Below are positions 9,990 through 23,065 of a stretch of DNA of 64,000 nucleotides, piece by piece. The position numbers and the translations under genes were made by a program. The number at the start of each line of letters is the position of its first letter. Position 1 is the first letter of the stretch. Origin of the DNA: Rhodamnia argentea (taxonomy: Eukaryota > Streptophyta > Magnoliopsida > Myrtales > Myrtaceae); the NCBI RefSeq assembly GCF_020921035.1, contig NC_063150.1, positions 33,651,826 through 33,715,825 on the forward strand. The letters run 5' to 3'. The notes under the pieces were generated by a model. It was not told where the DNA came from. It did not search any database and worked only from the letters and a program-made list of their open reading frames with translations.

Positions 9990-12900
9990 TTTGGGTTGGT
10001 CCACTCTTCGTAGGAGCACTCCTCAAAAGAATATGAATAAAAACACCGCCCTAAAAATCAAAACTCGGCATATTTTGGTGCCGTCTGCTTCGGTACTTGC
10101 CTAAACGAAAACTTATTTGCCAATTTTCTAAGAGGTCGATGGAGTAATTCAAAATGACATCGACATAAGAATGACATCAACCCATTTTTTTATTTTTCCC
10201 CCCATCAATTCAAAATGGTACGGCATGACTCATGTGTTTCATGGAGCATGCGCAGGGTTCGGGTTGCCCCAAGGTCCAAAAGGTTGGCAAGAAGAGCAAG
10301 CATACGATCCGACGACCTTCCGGAACTTGCCACGTGGCCGTACGACCACCCTCGCGCCCGTCGCTGTTACCGGAGCACAATCTCAACCCGACAAGCGGGG
10401 GCCCACCCCAGGCATGACACGGAGTCAAGGAACCGTCCTCATCACTCCACGATGTACTCGTCATCCCCCAACTTGTCCAAGTAACTCTCCGGTCTTTTAT
10501 GTATTCGCACTTCATCCTTTTCGCTAATGTTATATTTCACAAATCACGCGACTACTGTTAAAATAACTAAATATTAAATCTCGCATTCATTTAATAATTT
10601 AAAATTTTAAAATAATTAAAAAACGATTCCACAAAATTTCACATAATATCAAAGCATAAAGTTTCGAGTTCGAAACTTACCAAATTTTTATTTGCCTTTT
10701 CAATTACATATTTTCTCGCTTTAACCTTAGGTCGAAATTCAGCATATAAAGTCCCGCTGACCTCGAACACGGGACACTTGGGCCTGGGCTGGTGGGGGTT
10801 GCCTTTGCCGGATTGGGCTAGGGCGGTCCTTACTTGAGGCCGGCGATCTTCGCCGCCCTCGCCGGTCACGATAATTTTTTTAAAGAGAAAATCATAAAAT
10901 GCTTAAATTTTTGAAAAATTGCCCACGTTAGCGATTTCGATTAAAGTTGGCCCGTAAACTCAATTGACATAACATGAAAAAGTTTATGACTCAATTGGCA
11001 CGATTAAAAAGTTTAGGACTGAATTAGTGAAAGTAGAGTAGGTTTATACTTCTTTGGACAATGTTCTCCTAATTCAAGAGTCGAGGGCATTTTATACACA
11101 CTATCTCGTTTCTGATTGGCCGTACCGTCAGAGTTATCGATATAGTCGACATGTCTCTTTTTGATAGATTCGTTCCTGCCTGCGTCCGAAAATGGAGATT
11201 GAAGGTCAAACGTCGTGGATTCTAAGATTTCGAGGGCTTTTAGCTCTTCTCTAGCTACACGCAACTCGTCGGATGAGTTAAAAGAGAACAGTTCATGGAA
11301 ACACTTGCTTTGATTTTCGTGTCGAGGTTAGAATAATTGAGAGAGGATAAAGTTCAACAAAGCTCATAATGGAAGAATCCAACTTGTCTCGAGAAAGCGA
11401 AGAATTTTGATTACTTACACGAACTTTCTTTTACTAATTTAGACCCGCCTTCCGTGCTTTTCCTTTTATTGATTTGGATCTAGCTTTCACGCATTAGGCC
11501 CCAAAAAGCAATTCCCCAGCTTTATCCTTTAAGGAGTTAGTGAGATCCTATACACAAATGCAAATTCCTCGAGACTAACAAGAGCGTGAGCTGTTGCACT
11601 TGCATTTGTCGATAACTTGTACAAAACATCGGAGGCGTGTTGGGTCATACAATATTTCATATAATGATATAAGCTGATGGAAAAAATAAATAAATAAAAT
11701 GATCCCATCATCTATAACACCATGTAAGACGATAAGAAAATCACTTGATCCGACATTATTGTTGGGTCATACAAAGTAAGTTATGTGAACGGCACATAAA
11801 ATAATTTTCCACAAAAGCACACACCACAATCCTTTTTCTGAAGAGGAGGGAAAAAAATCATTGAGGGGTCGATTTGCAATTTGCCAAAAATGTCGGGGCC
11901 GTGTTGTGGTTCTTTCATTTACTCTCATCAGTTCATCATCTAGAACGACGGCTTAATCGAACCAATTTCTTCGTACGACGCTAGCGAAACGACCGGGCGA
12001 ATTCTGTTCTTGAAAAACGTCGCTATTGCCTTCGAGGGTGACGAGGATCGATGAAATTTTACGGCGACGTGACACCATGAGACGTCTTCAAGATCCTCAC
12101 GGGAGCTCCCGATATTGTCATCATTATTATTATTTTTCTCTCTCTCTCTCTCTCCCCTCCTTTTTATTTTTTATTTTTAAAGTATTTCTCTTTGTCTATG
12201 CGCGATGAGCGATCGCGTTTGAGAGTTTTGAGTGGGGTTAAAAAAGAAAGTTAATGATTGGGGTCGAAATTGGAAAACAAAGGGAAAATAAGGGGCCCAT
12301 TTTTAAATTATTTTCAACGAAGTGGTGCGGAGATTTTGACCTCTCCATTAAGTTTTCCAGTTAATGGGATGTTTTTTACCCTTCATTGGGCGTTTTCGAA
12401 AGGAATGTTGCCGACACGGTGTCCCCAAAAGTCGAAAAGAAAGAAACGAAAATGGAAAATAATCTCGATTAAGTCCCGATCGATGGTGGAGTCAATCTTT
12501 ATAATGATGTCGTTAACTGATATGGGATTGCGGCGACTTGCGAGATAAGTAGAACACTCCCACACAATAGATTAGTCCGTCCTTTTCGCCTTGGCGGTGT
12601 CTTTTGAAGTTCATTCGAAGACGTGGTAACCGTTTTCTTCAGTTTGGTTTCTGGGCGGGTCGGGTCAAGGATCAAATCGCACGGGCTGAGTAATCTTCGA
12701 TGTCCGAATTGGGTCCGGAATCGGTGGAGACGCGACCTGAGCCGAACCCCCCAAACACTCCTAATTGGCTTAACATAAGAGAAAAGACTAGGACCGAGAC
12801 TTCGTTTGTGTCACATAAAAAAATGAATAAACGAAAAATATTTTCATTATCCACGAAAACATACATATATAAATTATTACCGATAATGAAAATATTTCTC

Positions 12901-15480
12901 ATTGGCTAATTATTTCAACCAATACAGTTGATTATTTTAAGAAAATATTTCAAAATCGTTAATTTTTTCACGAAAGAAACGGACACTAAGTGGTGGAGAT
13001 TAGGTTAATTTTAGTCGATATATATAAACATGAATTAAGGGGATGTATGTTCAAGTGAAAGAACTTTCTTCGAGTACTCAAGACTTTCACGCATTTGTGT
13101 TGTTGAAAATAATTAGTCGATGGAAAATCATTTACGGTCAAAAATAAAATTCACGCTTGATTTGAAAAGAGGAAAATATGCTCCTTGAAAATAATTTCCA
13201 CGAAAAGTATTTTCCTTTATCATGAAATTCCAAAATAAATTCACTCTAAGTAACGGAAATAAACCCTGAGCTATCAATTATGTTAATAGGTTTAGAGTCA
13301 TACATAACGCAGTAAATCCTTCTTTAGGCAACTATCATTTAATTTTTCCACGTGCATTGTATTGTTGTCGATGCTTACGCAACAATTCCGAAATGGAGAC
13401 CCGAGTTAGTAAACTTCATTAAGTCCAGCATTTACTCCTAATTCTTCAGTTTAATATATGCCAAAACCTTTTCTTTTTAATCCTTTTTTTTTTTTTGGGT
13501 CGCTAAGGAAGTATCTTGCACATTTGTGATTCGGCCACGTTAATGAAAAGACAAAATTTTGCAACATTGGATATTTCCATTCCGAATTTCAGCACAATAA
13601 CTTGTCGCTAATTCTTGTCGGAAAAAGATAAATTGCTCCTCATTTAGGCAAGAAATCAAATTTCGATCAAAAAAAGGAAATAAATCAAATCCATTAAGAT
13701 GCATGCCCCCGTTATTATTATTATTGTTTTTTTTTTTGTGTTTGGGGCAAATTAATAAAATTACATAGCCTTTGTTTGTATTTTTATGACTCGTGGCAGA
13801 AGGGAAAAATTGATTATGACGGATTTGACAAGCCAATTTCCGGATTTTCTTTAGTTATTTGGTCAACTTGCCGATTAATGTTCTTTGGCATTACACGAAA
13901 CGGCGAAACGGTGGGAGGAGCGAGAGATTAGCGTAGTAAATAAAGTGGACCGAGAGGATTTACGTGATTAGTTCGGGTGCTCCTACTTCATAACGGGAGA
14001 TGATCAAAGGTTTTTCACTAGGGTCACCAAGATTAAGATTGCAATTATTCAAACACACACGACTTTCGTGTGTTTCTCAGGTGCTCACACTCCTCTATGG
14101 CTCGTTGAGTTAGGCTCGATGTACACGCGAAAGTAGGATGGAACCCGATTTTGACACGAACCCCATGTGCATGAGGACGTCCGAGCCGCTCATCCACAAA
14201 TTCTCACCTTGAGAATAGGTTTAATCTCGACTTTCATCTTTGCATGCGCTCTTTAAAACAGTTGCGGGTGGACAACATGTCACCCCACAATTTGGGTGAA
14301 TTTAGTCACGATTTCCAATCTCTATTCAACAAAGTAAGATCTTGAGAGAGAGGGTCGGATTAGCCACACGATGACGGACTACGTCATGGCAAACCGAACT
14401 CGTGATCTCATGATAAACGAGCGACGCGTTTACTACTAGAACCACATTAGCGACGCTAAAATCGAAAGCTTATCATTATTTATTTTTTGTGGGGCGCGAC
14501 CGGAAAAAAAAAATAAAGGAAGACCAACCTTAACTGTATTAACATCTGACCCAACAAAAATTACCCTGAAGCACGAATTACACACGTCTCCCACGCCTAA
14601 TTCACAAGCACAAAGTTCGTCCCCTAAGCAAGTGAAAAAAGTAGACGGATAATTCACTTTCCAGCTGCTCCGATCAATTAAGGTCCTAACCGTTCCAGAA
14701 TCACCTGGAAAACATCCTCGCCCGAAGCTGATGAGTCATCCCCTTCTTCCCACCTTTCTTCGGACAAAGCAGTGCCCCCGGATCCGCCACCTCAAATTTC
14801 GTTACGGGGGACCGGAGACGCTCCCCGTACCCGCCGGCAGAGGCGCGTGCGCCGCACCTCCCCATTAAAGAGCGGCGGATGAGCTCGCGCGTGGAACTCA
14901 CGCGGCCCCCAATTCAGGGTGGATACGGGGGCAGCACTCGCTTTTCCAATTTCTTTTTTTTTTAATTCCACGGAGGGAAAAGAATAACCACGGTTAGTTG
15001 TCGCAGTTATAACCAAATTAACCGCTTCTAAAAAGCCCTGTAAATTCTCCTGAGCGAGTGGGGGTTTGAAAAAAAAAAAAAAAAGGGAAAAAAGGGGACG
15101 AAATTCAGGACGAGACGAAATAAATAACGACCCCCGTAACCTCCATTCCGCTCTCGCAAAGCGAAGATTAGAGAGAGAGAGTCCAGACAAGGGAGGAGCA
15201 AAAGCAGAAGCAGATAGAGAGAGAGAGCAAAACCGACGACGAAAGGACGGATCTGGGTCAACGCCGTTTGACTGCAGGACGCGACAAAGCGAAGGGGGAG
15301 GGGGGGCATTCTCGTCATTCTATCTCCTCTCTCTTTCTCTCACTTAAAGACAATCAATCCCCCAGGAGGTCCTCCTGTGCGTTATAAGCTCCCCCGTATT
15401 TATTTGTCTCTCTGGGTTCGGCCATGTCTTTCTCCTTGTTGGTTTCTTCTCGGACCCTCTTCCTGGTTCAGATAGAATAA
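9990..15480. other. Gene-free stretch upstream of the F-box gene
   Basis: No gene can be supported. A GC-rich patch at 10230-10500 carries a GCCACGTGGCC G-box (10330-10340) but its frames resemble no known family. A solo MITE-like arm lies at 10905-11070, a CT tract at 12137-12155, and AT-rich DNA at 12900-13900. Purine-rich low-complexity DNA at 15060-15230 leads into the leader of the F-box gene. Confidence 0.55.
10905..11070. repeat. Solo arm of a MITE-like family
   Basis: GACTCAATTGGCACG, AAAAAGTTTAGGACTGAATT and GGACAATGTTCTCC match the wording of the right arm of the element at 26986-27476 (GGACTCAATTGATAG, AAAGGTTTAGGACTGAAT, GGACAATTTTCC). No partner arm was found nearby. Confidence 0.5.
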
Positions 15481-15489
15481 GAAGAAATC

Positions 15490-15523
15490 AGATAGATAGA
15501 TAGACGGATAGATAGATAGATAG
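15490..15523. repeat. (GATA)n microsatellite in the F-box gene leader
   Basis: About eight GATA units with one interruption lie 80-115 bp before the ATG of the F-box gene, so the tract probably falls within its 5' untranslated leader and could vary in length between alleles. Confidence 0.9.
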
Positions 15524-15604
15524 GGAGCGGAATTGCAGCCACACGAATTTATATACATACACATTCGCCTGCGCATATAGGCGGACGGGGGGTTATCTGT
15601 CTCC

Positions 15605-17153
15605 ATGAGGACCCGGCGAGGGATGTGTTACCCCAAATCGGACCTTTGCTCCGGCAAGAAGAGGTCGGCGACGGCGAGGGCGGCGAGCGCGGTGAAGAGG
15701 AGGAGGAGGGATTCCGTGCCGAGCGGGGAGGATGCGGCCTCGTTCCGCCGCAAGCGGCGGGCGTCGTACCCGCGGGCGGGCGGCGGCCGCGACTTCTTCG
15801 ACGCCCTCCCCGACGACCTCGTCCTCTCCGTGCTCTGCAAGGTCGCCGCCTCTGCCTCCGCCCCGCCCGATCTCGTCAACGTCCTGCTCACGTACGGTCC
15901 CCTCCTTTTCGCAGAACGCTCCTTCAGTTTCCCGTTTCTTTTTTCCCCTGCATCTGCTTTTCTGTTTATTTATCTTCATTTCTGTTTGTTGATTGTTGTT
16001 GCTATGAAATGAACAGGTGCAAGAGATTTAAAGCGTTAGGCCTGCATTCGATGGTGTTGTCGAAGGCGTCGTCGAACGCTTTCACCGTCAGAGCTCACCG
16101 CTGGTGCGACTCCGCTCACCGCTTCCTCAAGCTCTGCGCCGACGCCGGCAACGTCGAAGCCTCTTACACTCTCGGCATGGTAATACCAAATTGAATCAGC
16201 AGACTTATTTGGGTGTTTTATTTATTTATTTATGCTACTTGTAGTGGAAGAAAATTGCCATTCCGCGGCTCTTAAATGAATGCGATTTTTTTTTTTCCCC
16301 ACAGATTCGCTTCTACTGCTTGCAAAGCCGAGGGAGTGGAGCTTCGCTGATGGCCAAGGCCGCGATTGGGTCGCACGCGCCGGCGCTCTACTCGCTCGCG
16401 GTGATACAGTTCAACGGCAGCGGCGGCTCCAAGAACGACAAGGACCTACGGGCCGGCGTGGCCCTGTGCGCTCGGGCCGCCTTCCTCGGCCACGTCGACG
16501 CCATGCGCGAGCTCGGCCACTGCCTCCAGGACGGGTACGGCGTCCGCCAGAACGTCGCCGAGGGCCGCCGCTTCCTCGTCCAGGCCAACGCCCGCGAGCT
16601 CGCAACCGTACTCTCCTCCCCCTCCGCCGTCGCCGCCGCCGCCGCCGCTTCCCTCCTCTCCACTCGGGCGTGGCTCGCCTGGAACAGCCCGCACGCGCAG
16701 CCGCCGCACCAGCACCAGCTCCAGCAGCAGAACCATCAACATCATCCCCTCCGCCACGTGGTGGCCGGCACAGGATGCCCCTTGCTCAGCGACTTCGGGT
16801 GCAACGTGCCGGCGCCGGAGGCCCATCCGGCGAACCGGTTCATGGCGGAGTGGTTCGCCGCTCGGGGCGGCTCGGCGGGGCCGGGGCTGAGGCAGTGCTC
16901 CCACGTGGGGTGCGGGAGGCCGGAGACGAGGAAGCACGAGTTCAGGCGGTGCTCGGTTTGCGGGGCCGTGAACTACTGCTCGCGGGCGTGCCAGGCGCTC
17001 GACTGGAAGCTCCGCCACAAGGCCGAGTGCACGCCGGTGGAGCGGTGGGTGGACGAGGACGTCGACGGGGACGGCGAGGGCGAGGGCGAGGGCGATGGCG
17101 GGGAACATGACGGAGTGGGCGGCCCTAACGGTGATGTCATGGAGGAGAGTTGA
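15605..17153 (+). CDS. F-box protein with Sel1-like repeats and MYND zinc finger
   Basis: Three exons, 15605-15891, 16017-16179 and 16305-17153, all with GT-AG borders, join in frame to 432 residues. Residues 1-60 are basic (several KRR clusters, possibly nuclear). An F-box lies at about 66-105 (DALPDDLVLSVL, then LLTCKRFKALG). Sel1/TPR-like helical repeats occupy about 130-250 (AGNVEASYTLGM, LGHVDAMRELG). An alanine- and histidine/glutamine-rich linker precedes a MYND finger at 348-392 (CSHVGCG, CSVC, YCSRAC, final H..C). The tail is acidic, with (GEGEGEG)D repeats. The architecture matches the Arabidopsis F-box protein At1g67340 type. F-box proteins act as substrate adaptors of SCF ubiquitin ligases, and MYND fingers bind proline-rich partners. 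The substrate is unknown. Coding DNA is much richer in GC than its surroundings, especially exon 3. Confidence 0.93.
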
Positions 17154-17175
17154 CGGTGACGGTGACGGTGACGGC
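17151..17175. repeat. (GGTGAC)n minisatellite at the F-box stop codon
   Basis: Four tandem TGACGG hexamers begin at the stop codon of the F-box gene and run into the 3' untranslated region. They directly follow the coding GAGGGC hexamer repeats of the acidic tail, so the C-terminus lies in a slippage-prone GC-rich zone. Confidence 0.8.
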
Positions 17176-17179
17176 GGCG

Positions 17180-20100
17180 ATAGAGGAGGAGGGGTTGAGG
17201 GAAGAAAAGGGACCAGTTTTGACGGGGGAATATTAAGATGAAAATTATTTTTAGATTTGGTCCGTCCATAATTTGCGAATCTCGATATTTTCTTCCCTCC
17301 TTTTCTTTTTTTGGGTTGTATAGAGAAGGGTAAATTCGGAAACGGAAAAACGCCCTCGTTTTTTTGTGTACTATGTTAGACCAAATGCCAGGTCCAGTTC
17401 ATTTAGTTCAAAATTCAGGTCTCCCTCCACATTTCTGACCTCTTTCTTTATTTTTTTTTTCTCCCTTAGTTTGTTTTGATCATTTAAGCGTCCAATCTAA
17501 GTCTTATTTATTTATTTTTTCTTCCAATTTAGTCAAGACGGTAGCGAAGAATCACGAAAAATTCGCGAATTATAAGTATGAATAGAGAAGAATATAAGGG
17601 AATCTTTCGTGGGCGAATTCGATAGACCAAAAGGCAGAGAAAGAGTTGTCTTTTCCCCCTCAAATGGTGGGAGGAGTGGATTAGGTAAAGGGTATGAAAA
17701 ACATGAATGGACAAACAAGCGCAGCAGGAGTCTCGTTTTATGGCCGAAGTACAACTTATATCTTGCCTTAGCTTTGAGGTAAAGATATGCACATGGGCCT
17801 GTTCTTTTTTGTTAAAGAAAAGTCAACCTTTAATTTTTTCTTTTTTTGGTTCTTATGACCTTTAATTTTTCAAAAAGGGGGGGCTTCAAGAAGTGAAGGG
17901 GCACGAGGATCCTATGGTAAACAATATATGTATATCTATTTCCCCTCCTTTTTCTTTAGTCATTATTCTGTCTGTCTGGCTTCTTGGGTGGCCAAAAAAG
18001 AAGGGAAAAAAGGGTTGTCGACCCACAATCAAAAGAGGATTAAGAAGGGGGGGAAAGAGGATCTTGGGAGTAGTGGGAGAGAACATGTTAGAATGCAAAA
18101 TTTGATGGGAGGTTAGTGGAGGAATTGCCGGGTCTTCTCCCCAAAGCTTGACGAAATATGTGCTCCAAAAGTGGGGATTGCACTTATTCTCTTTCTTTTT
18201 CTTCGCCCCCCTTTTTGTCCCTTTTTTCATTTTATTTTTATTTTTTTAAAAATATATATTCTGGCCGAAGCCCCTTTTTATCTTGTTGACTCCATAATCT
18301 TTTTTCCCGGGAGCATCATTTTTAAAAAAAAAAAATGAATTTAATTTTTAAACTTTTTGCAAATATTTTTTTTTTTTACGTTTCTTTGGGAATTATAAGT
18401 AGACAAGATTGGTCCTAGTGGGAAAGACTGAGAGGGTGGTCCTGGCCCAGCCCATTTAAAGCGGTTGGTTGGATCTCATGCTGGGTTGACAGCAACATTG
18501 TACGCCCCCTTAATAACGGGGTAGTTGCATCAGGAAAACAACGGTCGATATTATAGCACCAACATCTGCAGGCGAAAAAGCACGCCCTATGGTTTTTCAC
18601 TTTTGTCCTACATTTTCATTTTTCGTAACATGCATTTAGTCCTCGCGGTCAATTGTCGTCTCTTTGTTCGCCCTAAAGTCGGTCGACCTCGATTCGTGGT
18701 TCATACTCCGAGCGCCTTTGCTAACACGAGGGTCGCCTCGTCATAACGGAATGGAGGTTGCTTGGAAATGCCTTAATTAGATGAAAATCACCCCGCGATC
18801 TATGCCGTGACTCGACCCTTCTCAATTATTCGCAGTTCTGTCACGTGTGCGAGCGGCTGAGAAGGCGAAGGAAAGGGTACCCCTCTCCTTTTTCACTAGA
18901 GATGCGCATGAGAATATGAAAATATCTATATAGGTTTCAGAATGGGCATCGGAAGACACATGATAAGATCCGTAAATCCAAACGATTCCCCCTTTTCCTT
19001 CTTCTTTTTCTCTTCTTCTTTACTCCTTTCGTTTTTTTTTTTTCTTTTTTTTGCGATTTGTTACAATGAACATTGAGAGAAGCAAAAGGAAAAAAGGAAA
19101 GGGATTTCATTCGCCATCTTGGCAGGAGAATATATATCAGATAATTCCTTTCCGGGTGCTCTGAAGGATAATCTCACTTCCATTGTTTTCTGCGAGAAGA
19201 AGGTTGATGAATGGTTTTGAGCACCATAAACTCCAACATGAGTTTGCTCAACAAAACAAAATGGATTTTTTTTTGTTTCAATAGTTTACGTCGAATAAAA
19301 CTAATTCACGAAAAAGTTATGAGATTCCAAAAAGTAATTGTGCATCGGGCAACCTGAACTTATGATTTCCCTCGCCAATCGGCATGCGAGGTAAAGGGAT
19401 TAGGGAGTGGGGATGCTAGTATCGTAGGTGCGGGATTCGATTCTCGCGCTTCGCAAAGAAGCAAAGCATAAGTCAAAAAAAGGAGAATTAAAGACACGGC
19501 AGATGTATTTTTTTTTAATAATTTCCTTTCCATAGGAAAAGCCAGAGTCTCTATACTGACAGTCCTAACTCCCTGCTTTTCTACTAAGCTGTAACTTTTT
19601 TTTAACTCCTAGGAAGAAAAGTAATGTTAGGTGGAAAAATCGTAGCCCAGGCCCAAAATTATTCCATTGTGTACATTAGAGGCCAGCTGGTTTGACAGTG
19701 CTCCCTATTAAGTGCCAACCTCTGAATTTTTTTCACCCACTCAATTATTGCTTTTTTTTTTTTTTGGGTCCAACCACCAATCTGAAAAAAAAAAATGGAT
19801 CCGATTGGTGGTGGTGGGGGGGAGAAAATCGACAGCGAAGGCCATTGGGAATTCCTGATTCCGTCAAGCAAGAAAGAGGTTTCAAATTGAAATTTTACTT
19901 GGTTTGGTCAAATTGCAGCTCACTCTCTAGGGGGTTAACAACAAATGAAGGGCTTAGATGACATTGCTGAGGTCCCGATGATTAAGGAGTAGCTATTCCC
20001 TTCCTGGGTTCAATCAAAGCAACGAGGAGATCGGAGTTTTGATACGGCGGATGAGTTGTTCGGGATCCCTACATTCACAATGCGTCCCATTTTATAGAGC

Positions 20101-20640
20101 GGGTCCGCGCCATAGGATAGCACGACTGGTCGAAGGAAGGAGGGATCTGCATCGTCCGTGTCGCGCGCTTCGCTTTAACGCATGTTGCTACAAATCTCAT
20201 TTGTGTCTGTATTGACATGCAGAATGCGACTCCATCTTTATTGTTATCTGATTAATCAATTCTTCAAAGGATTTATCGGACCACACGAAATAAAGATTTG
20301 AGTAATGAGCGGCCGATTATGTCTTCAACTTAGAATTGATTCGCAAAAAATTGTTTTCCCTTTTCGTATAAAAAATTCGTGGGTTTCGCAATGATTTTTT
20401 CCGGAAGGAAAATAAAAGGAATGACCTTAATTAAGGTCGTCGGACCGTCAAGTCTTTGGGAAAATTAGATGGAGTTATAACAAAGTATCTGATCAATCGC
20501 ATTGTGGGTAATGTCATATCGGTCTTCACTTGCTAACAAAGCTCAGTTGATTATACGATTTTTGACGACACGTGACGTAATAATTCCCGAAATTCAATGA
20601 AATTTTGATGAAGTTACCTCCCCGCGCCGTTATTCCAAGT
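17180..20640. other. Gene-free stretch between the F-box gene and the P1-like remnant
   Basis: 3' flank of the F-box gene, then AT- and T-rich DNA with many homopolymer runs (17860-18370, 19020-19060, 19750-19800). Open frames are short and unrelated to families I know. Nothing further is recognisable. Confidence 0.5.
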
Positions 20641-20652
20641 GAATCCGAATGT

Positions 20653-20871
20653 AGTGGGCTTCCACTTTCAAGCCCATTTACGAAATTTGTGGGCTTTGGC
20701 CCACTTGGGACTGGTGAAATCGCTATCTTATTAATTAGCAAAATTCTCCTTCCCCCCATCTCTCTTTCTGCCATTGAAGCAAAAGCTCGTTAGTGCTGTG
20801 AAATCTGCCAAATTCTCCAGCGGCAGCTTTCTGCTTCGCTCTCTGGAAAGTTTCCATTGTCTTTACATCAG
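20653..20871 (+). promoter_or_regulatory. Site-II promoter and untranslated leader exon
   Basis: GTGGGCTT (20653), AAGCCCATTT (20670) and GTGGGCTTTGGCCCACTTGG (20689-20708) are clustered site-II elements (TGGGCY), characteristic of nuclear genes for mitochondrial and ribosomal proteins. Pyrimidine-rich leader sequence follows and ends in a consensus donor, CATCAG|GTAAGC, at 20871/20872. The unit points at the P1-like remnant 470 bp downstream, an appropriate pairing because P1 is a mitochondrial complex I subunit. Transcription is inferred only. Confidence 0.5.
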
Positions 20872-21343
20872 GTAAGCACTCCCGATCGGGTGCATATCTC
20901 GACGTGTTTCATGTCGCAGCTCGCCGGCTCGACGTACTTTTCCTCGGAACATGATCTTCGCTCTTTGTTTTTTGGAGATTAGTTCGCATCTTCATTTGGA
21001 TCGAATCGACCGCAACTGCGGGGGATGAATTGCTGTCCGTTTCTCGAAAATCTCTTATCGGCCAAGGATGCTGTTTTTTATGATGGAAGGTAGGTTTTAG
21101 TTTCGCAGTAACCTACATTGCCTCGATGACAAGATTCCCCCGTTGGCAGTGGTTTAATTTCAGATACGGCGACGAGGGCATCGATAAACCAGTACATCCA
21201 TCCGAAAAACACGGCCATTTCGGAATCCATGTTCGCAAACCAAATCATACAGTCTCATTCTTTCTTCCAATTACAGTTTCGTAATCCCGAATTTGGATCG
21301 CGCTGCTTATGTTAGGCATGAGAGAGAAACTATGGGGTGTATG

Positions 21344-21510
21344 ATGGGATTCGCGGAGAAATTCGATCCTGAGGTTGATGGAGGATCCTAAGGACAGAGA
21401 CCGGGGAGTTCAGACAGCATCCTGCCAAGGATTGGGGTAGTAAGACCGAGGAGATGTGGAGCTATCCTCTGCGACCCTCAATGCCCGGCTTGCATGGGGC
21501 GTTCAAATAA
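21344..21510 (+). pseudogene. Frameshifted remnant resembling complex I subunit P1
   Basis: Coding fragments of one protein appear in three successive frames: MGFAEK from 21344, ILRLMEDPKDRDR from 21366, and EFRQHPAKDW plus KTEEMWSYPLRP from 21406, the last frame stopping at 21508-21510. A one-base insertion near 21365 and another in the G run near 21405 explain the shifts. From memory, the MWSYPLRP core resembles the small plant-specific NADH dehydrogenase subunit P1 (At1g67350). The expected C-terminal part after PLRP is missing. The position between the F-box/MYND and REF/SRPP genes agrees with the Arabidopsis order. It could instead be a functional gene with two sequencing errors, or another small protein. 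Confidence 0.4.
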
Positions 21511-21519
21511 GCCAAGTCC

Positions 21520-23030
21520 GCGGCCGGGGCCTCGACCTCCTTCGCGAGGCTCTCATCGGCCTCCCAAATGATTTCTGAGGTTCGGTGTTTTCGAGCGAAT
21601 GGGTTGGTGCGAAGTAATTGTGGAAGTTGATGTAAAATTTCATGAAGCATCAAGTTCTTATGGCAAGCGTACTGACGTTGCTTTGCTGCTCTTCTTCATT
21701 TATCTAGTAGGCCTGAACTTGGCCTGTAACTTATCGATCAGCTGCTGAATACATGCCATTGAACTCACCCTTTTGTCGATGTCGCGTGTTTCTTGAACCG
21801 ACTATGTCGCCGTTGAATCGGTGGATATCTATTTTCCCCTTCCATTACAGTGACAGGACAACCTGTGCATGCCTTTGTTGTTTCAAAACCGAGGTTTTAC
21901 ATAGGAAGTTCAGCATGTCATTGTGGCTGCTCTGCATTTGCTTCTCCTTGTTGCCGAATCACACATTGTTCCTAAATTTCACCTTTCATCTCAGATGTCG
22001 TGGTTCGGCATGTGTGATTATGATACTCATGCATCTCTAGTTTGAACATTGGTAACTACTTAGTGAGTCGGACTGATGGTAGACTTCTTTGTAAGGTAAT
22101 GTTTACTCGCGACGGCCTCATCAATTGGTGAATACCGATACATCTAGCAGTAGTCTCCAAATGCTGCCATGTGATACATGTAAACCGTCGTCTTAGCATT
22201 CGCGTGTATTTTTCTTGTTTAAGCTCCACTACTGTGCAATGGAAACAAGAAATTACTGGACAGACTGCATGCCTTCAGAGGAGACGGAAATGTTCAGTTT
22301 AGTATTCGCGGAAATCGCTTTTCTTTTTTCTCTCTGCAGTACTCTCAATCTGATGAAACATTCAAGTGGGTTGGTCATGTGACAGGGTCGATATGGGTTG
22401 GCCTGTATCAAGCATTTGTTTGCTGTATCTTTTGCTTATGGGATTTTGGTTTGGACCCAATCCACCCTTTTAAAGCAGACAAGACTCTTTTTCACCTATG
22501 GAAGAAGGTTCAAGCTTTTCCCTTTGTATGCACTTAAACTTCAACCATTCATAGGATTTTTACCCTCGGTAATACGACAAAACAGAGAGCCTTCACTTGG
22601 ATGACCAGTGCCCGTCCTTCCCTTGGTTTTTACTTCTCAGACGGGACTCTGGTGCTCGACCCCGTCTGTACGACCGCAAGGGTCCAAGGTTTGTTGCTTC
22701 CGACTTCCGAGCACACAGTTCCTCAGAAATGAAGATTGAAGACGATGATGCACGCACCATTTGGACAGCAATGATAAACCCACCTGAGCTGGGTCGCCGA
22801 TTTTGCAATGATTTGAGGTTTGATCGACAAACATTTTACCTGCAAGCCTTTTTTTTTTCTTTCAGTCCGCATGATCTGCACAAGCTTAACATTTGGGAAG
22901 AATCCCCTAGTATCAACGTAGTTATTCACATTCACCCACACGAAAGAAAGAAGAAGACACACTTCAAATCGGCTTTTCACTACATTCAGACACAACTTTT
23001 TCCACTTTTTACCTACAACCCACTAGATTG
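21520..23030. other. Possible 3' part of the P1-like transcript; no clear coding
   Basis: The sequence is less repetitive than the flanks and has open patches, for example 22640-22830 on the plus strand, but none begins with a supported ATG or matches a family I recognise. It could be a long 3' region or non-coding RNA from the site-II promoter. The end abuts the SRPP 3' end (23066), so the two units converge. Confidence 0.3.
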
Positions 23031-23065
23031 ATCGCAAACCAAGCCCCGTGCAGCACCGCACGTCA

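Noticed and set aside
10171..10527. Several open frames in a GC-rich patch
   Set aside because: All frames are open because of base composition. No motif, leader or splice structure supports a gene.
14792..15347. Open frames on both strands in the purine-rich region before the F-box gene
   Set aside because: They translate low-complexity GA and A tracts in the upstream and leader region.
16388..17110. Long frames of 200-276 codons overlapping exon 3 of the F-box gene, including an antisense one
   Set aside because: They are shadows of the GC-rich coding exon; only the frame with Sel1 repeats and MYND cysteines carries domain signatures.
19381..19450. tRNA-like T-arm (GCGGGATTCGATTCTCGCGC)
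   Set aside because: No matching acceptor stem, D-arm or anticodon arm at the right spacing. It could be a SINE or tRNA fragment but is not a gene.
22597..23031. 144-codon plus-strand frame
   Set aside because: It does not begin with ATG, shows no domain and runs into the T-rich 3' region between two convergent units.
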